Positions 9,051 through 17,541 of a stretch of DNA of 64,000 bases are shown in pieces (the stretch's first letter is position 1; each line of letters starts with the position of its first letter). The notes under the pieces were generated by a model, which ran no database searches, had not been told where the DNA came from, and was given only the letters and a program-made list of their open reading frames with translations. The position numbers and the translations under genes were made by a program. The DNA comes from Colwellia sp. (GTDB lineage: Bacteria; Pseudomonadota; Gammaproteobacteria; Enterobacterales; Alteromonadaceae), in assembly GCA_013215295.1 (NCBI GenBank), contig JABSOZ010000020.1, positions 1-64,000 of the forward strand, in the 5' to 3' direction.

Positions 9051-10555
9051 TATAGTGTTTGATCAAATAAGCTAACTTTATAACCTGTAGGCTGAGTTTC
9101 ATCAACTTCAACAATCATAAATTGCTCTTTAGACTCTTCATCTAAAATCAGCTCAAAAGCATTTAAAATAATGTCACTACTGTTATCTTTTGCCACGACA
9201 TAAACTTGGTAAGTATTATTATTCAGGTACAGTAATTCGCTGTCTGCAAAACTCACCGCCTTTTTATAAAACGCCGTATCAATGGTTTCATCATTACGGA
9301 CAAAATATATAGTAAATGCGCCAAATTCAGAACTATCAACTAAATTAACCATTTTAATTTCATGATCATAAATGCTACTTCTACTACTGTTACTTACCAC
9401 GAGTGAATGAACATCTAGTCGTATTTCATCTACAATACCATCACCATTTTCATCAACATCTCCATCATTATCGTCATCAACCTCGACTTCATCAAGATAA
9501 AAGAAAGCCGTTTTATGGCTATTTTCTTCGAGAGAAAGTAAATGATTTTTTAACAATAACGCTCCTTCATCAGTTATCGTCATATCGAGACTGTAATCAC
9601 CTTTCGCCAGTACCACAGGTTCACTTAACGCCCCTATTGATAAATCTTCAATCTCTGAAGAATCGTCAATACCGTTTATATACAGAGAAAATGTCCCTTG
9701 GTATTCAGGTAATAACGCATGTTGTGAAATCGCGTTATAAGCATTAAATTGCGCTTCTGAATCAACATCGATAAATGACTCTATTGACGAACTAGACATT
9801 TTATCAAGCATATAAGGAGAAGTTCCTACGCCGGTATTCTCACGTATTGCCATCACATACTGAGCACTATATGAGAAACTTATGTCATTCGACTGAAACA
9901 ATATTTCGCTACTGCCAGCCGTAGTAAAATAGAATATATAATCATCTTGATCGAGTTTTTGGTTCACTGATAACTCTTGATAAGCATATTGCCCAATAAA
10001 ATCAGCCTCATTAAAAGTCTCATCTGCTTGGGATAAATACACGTCAATACTTACACTATCTGCATACATATTAAGCAGTCTAAAGTTGAATCGATCGTAG
10101 GTAATGTCATCGTCATCATCAATAATGTCAATATCATACGTGGTCACCGAAGGTGCTAAAATATCTTCACTGATCACAATTAAATGAATAGCATCGTCGC
10201 TAATTTGTAAACCATCTTCATAGACCACGCTTAAGTCGCTACTGTCGGTACTATCGCCATCTTGCCATGCTAATTCATAAAAATAGTTACCCTTTTTGAC
10301 AGTTTTGTTACTTGATGAACTCCCATAAGGTACGCCGCTATAAGTGACTTCTATATCATCATCGCTGGTTGAAAAATCTTCATCTACGGTTAAGTAAATG
10401 GCGGGAGAATTTTTAACTGTGTTGTAGAGCTTCACATAACCTTCTCCACTCGTGTCATCATCCGAACCACCACAGGCTGAAAGACTGAGAACTGTAGCTA
10501 TTATTATTGAAAGCTTCACTTTATTTATGCAACGCATGTGTTTTTGAATATTCAT
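9050..10555 (-). CDS. DUF4397-type repeat lipoprotein with a calcium-loop-like segment
   Basis: Exported lipoprotein of 501 residues: signal peptide with lipobox LSAC followed by GGSDDD. The next segment, YVKLYNTVKNSPAIYLTVDE, is typical of the start of DUF4397-like beta domains, and similar units (VSIDVYLSQAD, FRLLNMYAD) recur. Around residues 356-378 an Asp-rich stretch with DNDGDVDENGDGIVDE looks like a thrombospondin-type-3 or dockerin-like calcium loop. It is strongly acidic overall. It forms a two-gene operon with the receiver-less winged-helix gene and diverges from the YhiN-family gene. Function unknown; an envelope or surface role is likely. Confidence 0.8.
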   Translation of the reverse strand: MNIQKHMRCINKVKLSIIIATVLSLSACGGSDDDTSGEGYVKLYNTVKNSPAIYLTVDEDFSTSDDDIEVTYSGVPYGSSSSNKTVKKGNYFYELAWQDGDSTDSSDLSVVYEDGLQISDDAIHLIVISEDILAPSVTTYDIDIIDDDDDITYDRFNFRLLNMYADSVSIDVYLSQADETFNEADFIGQYAYQELSVNQKLDQDDYIFYFTTAGSSEILFQSNDISFSYSAQYVMAIRENTGVGTSPYMLDKMSSSSIESFIDVDSEAQFNAYNAISQHALLPEYQGTFSLYINGIDDSSEIEDLSIGALSEPVVLAKGDYSLDMTITDEGALLLKNHLLSLEENSHKTAFFYLDEVEVDDDNDGDVDENGDGIVDEIRLDVHSLVVSNSSRSSIYDHEIKMVNLVDSSEFGAFTIYFVRNDETIDTAFYKKAVSFADSELLYLNNNTYQVYVVAKDNSSDIILNAFELILDEESKEQFMIVEVDETQPTGYKVSLFDQTL

Positions 10556-10798
10556 TGACTCACCTAAACTCTTTATTGTTATCTCTGCTTAATTAGCAGT
10601 TCAAATACCACCAGTAAAAATGTTGGTAGTTTCGAGAGCAATAGAGTCGCCTGTTACAAATTAGTTCTTACCTTTACACAATCTTTGCACTTCTTTACCT
10701 TTCAACATTTTGTTTACTCGCAGCGCTTTTAACACAAGCTTGAATAGCGATATAATGGCACCGATAAAAGGTGACACTAAATAGACTAGGAAAGTACT

Positions 10799-11980
10799 TT
10801 GGAAATTGATGTATTAATTATTGGCGCAGGCGCTGCAGGTTTAATGTGCGCAGCAACAGCAGGTTATCGCGGTAAAAAAGTTGTTGTGGTTGATATGGGC
10901 AAAAAGCCGGGTCGAAAAATACTCATCAGTGGTGGTGGCCGTTGTAATTTCACCAATGAAAATGCGGCTCCTGAAAACTATATTTGTCAGAATCCACATT
11001 TTGTAAAATCAGCACTAAGCCGTTATTCTGCGCAAGACTTTATCGAATTAGTCGATCGACACGGATTAGATCACCATCACAAAACCCTTGGCCAATTATT
11101 TTGTGATGACAGCGCTCAAGATATTGTTGACGTTTTGATGACCGAGTGTGACTGGGCAGGCGTTGAAGTAAAAATGCGTAATGAAGTACTCTCGGTCACC
11201 AAAACTGAACAAGGCTATCAAGTACAAACCACTGAAACAAATTACTCATGTACTTCATTGGTAGTAGCATCAGGTGGATTAACCATGCCCAAGTTGGGTG
11301 CTAGCCCAATTGGTTATAAGATTGCTGAGCAGTTTGCTTTAAAAGTATTACCCACTTGTGCCGCACTAGTACCGTTTACTTTGCATGACCACGACAAACA
11401 ACGTTTTGATGGTCTTTCGGGTGTTAGTGTCGACTGCTTAGTCACTGCCGAAAATGGTACTAGCTTTCGCGAAAACATTCTCTTTACTCATCGGGGATTA
11501 TCAGGTCCAGCCATTTTACAAATATCATCCTTTTGGCAAGCCGGTCAGAGTGTAATGATCAACTTATTACCGGACATAAAACTGACCGAGTTAATCAATT
11601 TTTGGCGAGAAGAAAGCAGTCAAAAATCTTTGAAAAACTGTTTAAATACTTTATTACCGAAGCGGTTAATCGAGATAATGTATAACGAAAAGATCATTCC
11701 TGATAAAGCCGTTAACCAACTCAACCACGCTGAAATTCTTGCCCTTGCCAATTACTTGCACAATTGGCAAATAAAACCTAATGGAACCGAAGGTTACCGC
11801 ACCGCGGAAGTTACCCTAGGTGGTGTTGATACTGACGAACTTAGCTCAAAAACATTTGCCGCAAAGAAGATCCCTGGATTATATTTTATCGGTGAAACTA
11901 TCGATGTTACCGGTTGGTTAGGTGGTTATAATTTTCAGTTTGCCTGGAGCAGTGGTGTCGCCTGTGGTGGTGCGGTTTAA
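10799..11980 (+). CDS. NAD(P)/FAD-dependent oxidoreductase, HI0933/YhiN family
   Basis: Flavoprotein of 393 residues with an N-terminal FAD-binding fold (DVLIIGAGAAGLMCAATAG), the family motif GRKILISGGGRCNFTN, and a C-terminal FAD-binding segment GLYFIGETIDVTGWLGGYNF. The family is widely conserved but biochemically poorly defined, and it is often annotated as an aminoacetone oxidase-like or BaiN-like protein. The start appears to be TTG, preceded by TAGGAAAG at good spacing; no nearer ATG fits. It appears to be monocistronic. Confidence 0.9.
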   Translation: MEIDVLIIGAGAAGLMCAATAGYRGKKVVVVDMGKKPGRKILISGGGRCNFTNENAAPENYICQNPHFVKSALSRYSAQDFIELVDRHGLDHHHKTLGQLFCDDSAQDIVDVLMTECDWAGVEVKMRNEVLSVTKTEQGYQVQTTETNYSCTSLVVASGGLTMPKLGASPIGYKIAEQFALKVLPTCAALVPFTLHDHDKQRFDGLSGVSVDCLVTAENGTSFRENILFTHRGLSGPAILQISSFWQAGQSVMINLLPDIKLTELINFWREESSQKSLKNCLNTLLPKRLIEIMYNEKIIPDKAVNQLNHAEILALANYLHNWQIKPNGTEGYRTAEVTLGGVDTDELSSKTFAAKKIPGLYFIGETIDVTGWLGGYNFQFAWSSGVACGGAV

Positions 11981-12104
11981 TCTATTAATGAAATGAAAAC
12001 GAAGATAATGTTTTAGTGATTAAGTTAATGGAAGGATGATCCGATTTAGCCTTTAATGTTCCTTTGGTTTCTCAGTTAATATTGATCGTTTTTCCGATAC
12101 AGTT

Positions 12105-12120
12105 ATAAATTGCAATTTAT
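12105..12120. repeat. Perfect 16-bp palindrome in the gap after the YhiN-family gene
   Basis: ATAAATTGCAATTTAT reads identically on both strands. It lies in a 268-bp gap between converging genes where no promoter is required, so its role is unclear; it may be chance in AT-rich DNA. Confidence 0.35.
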
Positions 12121-12248
12121 GTGGAGTGTACCAAAGCAATCAAAGGCACGTGAATAAAGCCAATTTAGAAGGAGTATGAAGATTAATTGATACCTTATTT
12201 GTGAGAGATAACAATTAATCAACTTGATGTATAACTTCCTAAGAAAAC

Positions 12249-13349
12249 TTATTTGTTTTGAAATAAATTTTCTCTAGTAATACCAAATCGTTCGGGCTCT
12301 TTCATCACATCTCTTATGGTGCTGTAATGTGGGAAGCCGTGCCAGCCTAGGTCTTTTTCTCCGTGGCGTGTTAAATCGCAAGTAAAGCCGACTAAAAAGC
12401 ACCAATCAGAAGCACCATAATGTGCAAGACCCCATGAAAACCCTTGGCCATCACCATTGTCTAAAAATTTATCTGGTATGAATGCACCGCCTGCGGGTGG
12501 GATATCTTCAAGTGTTGTGACAACCTCAAAGTCTACGCCATTTTCAGAATATTGGATGGTGCCTTTTTCGGGCCCTGCCCAATCGACGATGGCCGCCAAC
12601 CCGGTTTTCCATGGAAATATCCAAGTTTCATGGCCACTATTAGAAACCGGATTTGCTTGATGTTTTATGTAGGGCCCTTCAGGTCTTTCAGCTATCGCTA
12701 GCCCCCATTTTGAATCGGTAAACATTTTTTCACCAATCGCATGTCCTTTATAATATAAATAATACTGGCCGTTAAATTTAATGATACCCGGATCATGAAT
12801 GGCGCCACTATCCCATGAACCCATCTCCAACGCAGCTCCCCAGTTGGAATCTCCATGTTCATGTGGATTCATTAGTTTCCCATCACGACAAGGCTCTAAA
12901 ATAGGTTGAGTTAATTTAGTCCATGGACCGTCTGGGTTGTTGGCTGATGCCATCCCCACAACATTAAGCGGATCATTATTACGTTTAGCCTGATAACATA
13001 AATAGTACTTGCCTTCGGCGACTAATATTTCCGTGGTAAAAACACTGTATTCATCCCAAGAGCCTTCCGGTCCTCTTATTACCGCAGGGCCTTGCTCTTG
13101 CCAAGCAATGCCGTCATCACTAGTTGCATACCAAATATCCGCATTTAACCAACTTGATTGTTGGCATTCATTGCGGGTATACCAAATATAATATTTTCCT
13201 TTAACTTTGATGATAGTACTAGGATCACGGCGGTTAATGCCTTTCTCATACCCTAATCCCGTTACCGGTTGATAACGAAAACGGGTATATAATTCATTTT
13301 CACTATCATCCATTTGATGACGTTGCATTGCCGCACTTAAATTATTCAC
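12249..13349 (-). CDS. GH117 family glycoside hydrolase (alpha-1,3-3,6-anhydro-L-galactosidase-like), shorter paralogue
   Basis: Five-bladed beta-propeller enzyme of 366 residues without a signal peptide, so cytoplasmic. GH117 enzymes release 3,6-anhydro-L-galactose from the non-reducing end of neoagaro-oligosaccharides. Three acidic positions fit the known GH117 carboxylates: Asp42 in NRRDPST, Asp186 in GAIHDPGI, and Glu241 in NSGHETW. A short helical N terminus (LSAAMQRHQMDD) resembles the domain-swapping segment of the family. It is the second gene of a two-gene minus-strand operon after the symporter (73-bp gap). It is clearly divergent from the other GH117 in the locus in the loop after WYTR, so its substrate may differ, for example a modified or sulphated oligosaccharide. 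Confidence 0.88.
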   Translation of the reverse strand: MNNLSAAMQRHQMDDSENELYTRFRYQPVTGLGYEKGINRRDPSTIIKVKGKYYIWYTRNECQQSSWLNADIWYATSDDGIAWQEQGPAVIRGPEGSWDEYSVFTTEILVAEGKYYLCYQAKRNNDPLNVVGMASANNPDGPWTKLTQPILEPCRDGKLMNPHEHGDSNWGAALEMGSWDSGAIHDPGIIKFNGQYYLYYKGHAIGEKMFTDSKWGLAIAERPEGPYIKHQANPVSNSGHETWIFPWKTGLAAIVDWAGPEKGTIQYSENGVDFEVVTTLEDIPPAGGAFIPDKFLDNGDGQGFSWGLAHYGASDWCFLVGFTCDLTRHGEKDLGWHGFPHYSTIRDVMKEPERFGITRENLFQNK

Positions 13350-13422
13350 TCTTTACTCCGAAAATTTACTCAACTAATTAGCTCTAAAGATGGCTAAAAT
13401 TTTAAAAATGGGGATTTCATCA

Positions 13423-14811
13423 TTAGCCATAAAGTTGTAAACGAATTTCTTCACGTTTTGTTTGATCAAGTTGGTAAAACATCATAATAATGCCGGCAAC
13501 AACAAACAAAATTCCCGGTAAAAAGGTACTGATGAAATTAATACTTTCTACAACTGCTGTGCTTTGTAGTTCACTTGCTGCCTCGTAGCCTGTGGTGCCC
13601 AATACCCATAAGGATACTGCGCCACCAACACCTAAACCAACCTTCAAGGTAAATAGAAATAAAGCAAAGAATAGCCCCGACTGATTTTTGCCCGTTATCG
13701 TTTTATGATAGTCAACAACATCACTGAGCATGCTCCATATTAATGGCACCATACTTAACGATAAAAAAGAAGCTATAACACCGAGAGACATGATAGAAAT
13801 AAAAGCGGTACCCGGTAGCCAATAAGGAATAGCGCTCAATAGACCACAAACAAACATCAATATTTTATAAGCGCGTACTTTATCAAATCGGGTCCACATG
13901 ATGGCAGACAGAGCGGCACCTAACGTTGCGCCTATAGTGCCCAAGGTCATAAACAAGGTCAGCTGTTCTCGTGCGTCGGTCATTACATGATTGATGTAAT
14001 AGACTGCGGTGGTCCCTTTTAATGTTAAAGTAATAAAAAATATTATATTAGCAAGGAATAGGATAACTAATTGCCGATTAGAAAATGCCTGTTTGATATC
14101 TACTACTAAACTTTTAATTCCTCGCTCATTGATACTTAATTCTTCTGGCTGATATCGCTCTTTTACCGTAAAAAAACAATAATATAGGCAGGTTATTATT
14201 AACAGACTAAAGACGGCTGCCGTCAAGAAAAAACCGTACTGTTGATCGCCACCACCAAAAAATTCGACAAGATACAATGTGGTGTATGAGACAAAAACCG
14301 ATGCCAGCATGCCTAAGCCAAAACGATAAGACTGCAATAAGGTTCGTTCATCTGAGTCTCTACTTAAAAATCCGGCCATCGCGGAAAACGGCACATTCAC
14401 TATAGTATAAGTTAAAGTAAGCAAGCCAAAGCTCACATAAGCATAGATTAGCTTACCTGTTTCATCTAAATCAGGCACATAAAACAGCATAGTAAATGAA
14501 ATAGCTAAGGGGATAGTGCCAAATAAGATGAATGGCCGGCAAGTACCATATTTAGAACGGGTTCTATCTACCCAGAAGCCAACCAGAGGGTCAGTGATGG
14601 CATCAAATATTCTTAATACCAAATACATGGTGCCGACATGAGTCGGATGCAGACCATAAATATCGGTGTAAAAATAGGCTAACCACATTCCCAGCATATG
14701 CCAAACAATATTATTGCCAAAGTCACCCATGCCGTAGTTAAATTTCGTCGTTCTTGGCAAGTTAACTGTATAAGATTCCGTGGGTGTAATCACTTCAGTG
14801 CATGTTGTCAT
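13423..14811 (-). CDS. Sugar:cation symporter of the GPH (MelB-like) family
   Basis: Inner-membrane carrier of the major facilitator fold, 462 residues and about 12 helices. The family signature between helices 2 and 3 is plain: FDAITDPLVGFWVDRTRSKY, with the Asp residues used for cation binding in MelB-type carriers. The N-terminal NYGMGDFGNNI is also typical. Given its operon with a GH117 gene and the L-AHG pathway, the likely cargo is neoagarobiose or a related disaccharide. The start has GAGGT nine bases upstream. An ATTGTTAACAAT palindrome sits 54 bp upstream of the start, suggesting control by the locus regulator. Confidence 0.9.
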   Translation of the reverse strand: MTTCTEVITPTESYTVNLPRTTKFNYGMGDFGNNIVWHMLGMWLAYFYTDIYGLHPTHVGTMYLVLRIFDAITDPLVGFWVDRTRSKYGTCRPFILFGTIPLAISFTMLFYVPDLDETGKLIYAYVSFGLLTLTYTIVNVPFSAMAGFLSRDSDERTLLQSYRFGLGMLASVFVSYTTLYLVEFFGGGDQQYGFFLTAAVFSLLIITCLYYCFFTVKERYQPEELSINERGIKSLVVDIKQAFSNRQLVILFLANIIFFITLTLKGTTAVYYINHVMTDAREQLTLFMTLGTIGATLGAALSAIMWTRFDKVRAYKILMFVCGLLSAIPYWLPGTAFISIMSLGVIASFLSLSMVPLIWSMLSDVVDYHKTITGKNQSGLFFALFLFTLKVGLGVGGAVSLWVLGTTGYEAASELQSTAVVESINFISTFLPGILFVVAGIIMMFYQLDQTKREEIRLQLYG

Positions 14812-14834
14812 TGTTTTTTTACCTCAGATTGGAA

Positions 14835-14848
14835 GAGCACAAATGCTC
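14835..14848 (-). other. Short hairpin in the symporter leader
   Basis: GAGCA and TGCTC form a five-base stem with a four-base loop between the operator palindrome and the start codon. It may affect message stability; weak evidence. Confidence 0.3.
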
Positions 14849-14864
14849 AACTCCAAATATAAAT

Positions 14865-14876
14865 ATTGTTAACAAT
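14865..14876. promoter_or_regulatory. Operator palindrome ATTGTTAACAAT, symporter/GH117 operon
   Basis: Perfect 12-bp palindrome, identical to copies before the TonB receptor, the cycloisomerase operon and the gntR gene. A degraded second copy (AAGTTAACAG) lies 10 bp further upstream at 14886-14895. It is probably the binding site of the GntR regulator of the locus. Confidence 0.75.
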
Positions 14877-15012
14877 TTACAAATTAAGTTAACAGTTGAG
14901 AAAACCGCTGTAAACTGTTTTTTATCTAAAACGCGATAAATCTGACTTTGGCTGGTTCTATCAAATAACTTATTATTGTTTACTCGAGTAAATTTTCCCG
15001 TCAATAAAATAG

Positions 15013-17058
15013 TTAAGGGGAACAAATTTCAGGGTTTTCTTCACATGGAAAGCCAGCTTTGGTATAAAGTTCAATTAACCCCCAGCTTTTTAATGCCGGT
15101 ATCTTTACGCGGGTTGTGCCATTTACGTAGCTGATGTCTAAATGAATGGAGGGTTGTCCTGCTTGAGTATACGTAGCCCCAACAAAACCTGAAGTGACAT
15201 CAGTATATAAACTGTCATTAATGGTTACGGTTAAGTTGCTTTTAATATTAAGACGAGAACTTGTCGCATTGTAATCTTGGTTGACCAAATGCATTATGCG
15301 TGGAGCGTTATTCATGCTGGTATTTAAGTGTGAATTTTCTCTCGGGAAAAGGGCAACATGTGACACATCAACAGACATTTCCTTAGGCAACATATCAACA
15401 ATTGACTCAGTATCAGACCAATTAATTATTTTTTTGTTATGAGAATTAAGTTTTGCTGTTTGTGCGAAATCAAGCTCAGCGCCATTAAAATTGGTTTTAA
15501 CAATGGCGCTATATTTTTCCATGGCGATACTTTGATCGTTATCGGTTAAATATTTTGGCCACCAGTTATCACCTGCGACTAATAGTTTATAAGGAATATT
15601 TTGTTCCATTAGGTCGGAGGCTACCAAAAACACATCTAACTTATCGTACTGATTTTCACGATAGGCTTGGTGGCTATAGACTAATCCAACGTTAGCAACC
15701 GTTTCAAAGCCATTAAACATGAAAGACTTTTCGCTTATCCAAGTATAGATATAATCATAATCGCCTACGTCAGGATTATAATAACGTTGTAATGCGCCTT
15801 GATAAGCCCACATGTGTTCTGGCGCCATAAAAATAGCACCATTGGCATAAGCCTGCGCAATCCATGTCCGCACTAAATCAACGGCTTGTGGGTTATCAAC
15901 CATAAAGTTCCAATCGGGATAAGGCAGTGCAGTTAAGGCTAAGGGTTTGCTAATCGCTTCTGCAAGCTTATACAGCAACATTACGTCAGTACTTACTTTC
16001 TGATCGGTGGCACGGTGATTGAACTCTTGAACATAGAAATCAAATTCATCATTAAAGGGCATTCTTATCCCGTTCCAATAGGGATCAAAGATCGGTGAAC
16101 TGGTGCCCACTTCGATATAACCAACACCTTCTTTATAGGGATATCCTTTAGCCTTAGCGACTTCGTCTGTGAACTGAACTAATTCCGCTAAATAGCTATT
16201 ATTCCAATCTTGTAAGAAATGACGATATTCATTGTTTAACGGGATTTCGTTGGGAGTATTGGTTGTTTCAGCCTCATATTGAATTGCGTTATATCCAGCG
16301 GTTTTTAAAAATTCACCATAATGAAATGTTGATATATGAGTAATGCCGAGAGCTGTTAACTCTTCATTAATATAGTTTTCTGTCAGCCACAGGTTGAAAT
16401 TGGCCATGCAATGTTCACTAAAGTCCCCACCTAAATAATATTGCGCTGGATTGGAATGTTGTGAATCAAACAAGATCGCATCGACGCTATTCACCGCATT
16501 TTCATTATCATTATCATAAAAAGCAACATCTTGAATTTGCCATTCAATATATTCGCGAAATAATGGATGGTGGGTTGAGAAAAAATAATGGCCGGGAAAC
16601 CATTTTATTTCTAGATTTGAACCATCGAGTCGTTTAACCATCGCCTGTTGAAAAGTTTGAGGGTATTTTGACGTCATGCCAGTCCAAATAACATCCCATT
16701 CTATGCGTGAAACCCAGTTTACATCAGCAAGGTCATGATTAATGGTGTCTGTTACATAACTAGCCATTGTTGCTGTAAAATTACTTTTAAAATCAAAGTT
16801 TGCAAATGAAGGCGGTAAGAATCCCCACATAGTGGCATCAACATGATAATCAGCATATTTGCCATGCTCTTTGCTTGCTATTTCATCTCTGAGAGGTTGA
16901 GTGAAGAAAACACTCGATTTGTTAATAAAGGATTCTGCTTTGATTATTACCCGCGTTTCTTTTTCAATCGAGGGCTCTTTAGGTTTATTATTTGCTTGTT
17001 CACTACAAGCAAATAGAAGCCCTATGATCGCGGTATAAACCAGTTGTTTAGTTTTCAC
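15013..17058 (-). CDS. Putative exported glycoside hydrolase lipoprotein (GH42-like architecture)
   Basis: Lipoprotein of 681 residues: signal peptide with lipobox LLFACS. The body looks like a GH-A-type (beta/alpha)8 barrel (about 60-450), with segments such as DATMWGFLPPSF, FPGHYFFSTHHPLFREYIEW, GVGYIEVGTSSPIF and GAIFMAPEHMWAY. A Rossmann/GATase-like domain follows (NVGLVYSHQAY, YKLLVAGDNWWPKYL) and then a small beta domain, an arrangement seen in GH42-type beta-galactosidases and GH42-like enzymes. It starts with GTG behind AAGGG. It is the only hydrolase in the locus predicted to be exported, so it may release short galactan oligosaccharides for import. I cannot assign a CAZy family; catalytic Glu residues were not identified with confidence. 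Confidence 0.6.
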   Translation of the reverse strand: MKTKQLVYTAIIGLLFACSEQANNKPKEPSIEKETRVIIKAESFINKSSVFFTQPLRDEIASKEHGKYADYHVDATMWGFLPPSFANFDFKSNFTATMASYVTDTINHDLADVNWVSRIEWDVIWTGMTSKYPQTFQQAMVKRLDGSNLEIKWFPGHYFFSTHHPLFREYIEWQIQDVAFYDNDNENAVNSVDAILFDSQHSNPAQYYLGGDFSEHCMANFNLWLTENYINEELTALGITHISTFHYGEFLKTAGYNAIQYEAETTNTPNEIPLNNEYRHFLQDWNNSYLAELVQFTDEVAKAKGYPYKEGVGYIEVGTSSPIFDPYWNGIRMPFNDEFDFYVQEFNHRATDQKVSTDVMLLYKLAEAISKPLALTALPYPDWNFMVDNPQAVDLVRTWIAQAYANGAIFMAPEHMWAYQGALQRYYNPDVGDYDYIYTWISEKSFMFNGFETVANVGLVYSHQAYRENQYDKLDVFLVASDLMEQNIPYKLLVAGDNWWPKYLTDNDQSIAMEKYSAIVKTNFNGAELDFAQTAKLNSHNKKIINWSDTESIVDMLPKEMSVDVSHVALFPRENSHLNTSMNNAPRIMHLVNQDYNATSSRLNIKSNLTVTINDSLYTDVTSGFVGATYTQAGQPSIHLDISYVNGTTRVKIPALKSWGLIELYTKAGFPCEENPEICSP

Positions 17059-17262
17059 TTTTTCGCCCTTATTCCTAGTTTTATAAATATAGCCAATTCA
17101 CCTTAAGATACTCTGAAACATTTCCTTGAAATAAAATGGCTATATCAACTAAAACTCACTTTAATCTTGAACTCATTACCTAGGGAAAAACTATCGATTT
17201 TTATTGAAGGTCATTGCCAATACATTAACTCGACCTAAATATTTTTTGCATACTTGCAATTA

Positions 17263-17274
17263 GTTGTCAACAAT
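17263..17274. promoter_or_regulatory. Operator variant GTTGTCAACAAT
   Basis: Inner ten bases TTGTCAACAA differ from the perfect site by one base. This is the copy nearest the exported hydrolase gene. Confidence 0.6.
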
Positions 17275-17349
17275 AAACAGTCCACAATCAAGTCGGGTAA
17301 ATTTATATATTCATTAAGGTAAGGGTAGCTTTGAAAATAAATTATGTAA

Positions 17350-17361
17350 ATTGTTGACAAT
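17350..17361. promoter_or_regulatory. Operator variant ATTGTTGACAAT
   Basis: One mismatch from the perfect palindrome; located between the other two copies of the divergent region. Confidence 0.65.
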
Positions 17362-17397
17362 AATAAAGTGAGGGGTTATAAATTAAACAGCATCACT

Positions 17398-17409
17398 ATT
17401 GTTAACAAT
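17398..17409. promoter_or_regulatory. Operator palindrome ATTGTTAACAAT before the TonB receptor
   Basis: Perfect copy, ending 21 bp upstream of the -35 box of the receptor promoter. That position would suit looping repression with the upstream copies, or activation. Confidence 0.72.
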
Positions 17410-17430
17410 TTGCAATTGAATTGTTTTGTT

Positions 17431-17460
17431 TTGACAATGTTTGATCTGATAAGTTAATAT
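17431..17460 (+). promoter_or_regulatory. Sigma-70 promoter of the TonB-dependent receptor gene
   Basis: TTGACA (-35) and TAATAT (-10) with an 18-bp spacer, about 80 bp before the start codon. The -35 box is perfect and the -10 box has one mismatch. Confidence 0.65.
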
Positions 17461-17541
17461 CTATAACTAGCGTTGCTTAAAAGGATTGTATATATCGCTA
17501 GTTTGGTTTTCTAAATAACTATATAAATAATAGGCAAAACC

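Larger units (their letters stand above)
17059..17541. other. Divergent regulatory region between the exported hydrolase and the TonB receptor
   Basis: A 483-bp AT-rich gap with no gene. It contains three copies of the locus palindrome (TTGTCAACAA, TTGTTGACAA, TTGTTAACAA cores) spread over 147 bp, and a good sigma-70 promoter reading toward the receptor, all listed separately. The first copy lies about 205 bp before the hydrolase start, suitable for control of the minus-strand gene. Confidence 0.75.

Noticed and set aside
12201-12216. GTGAGAGATAACAATT, similar to the E. coli lac operator
   Set aside because: It lies just past the 3' end of a minus-strand gene and between converging genes, has one base deleted relative to lacO, and no LacI-family gene is present in the window.
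14819-15025. 68-codon frame on the minus strand between the symporter and the exported hydrolase
   Set aside because: It covers the operator and leader region, lacks a ribosome site, and overlaps the end of the hydrolase gene.
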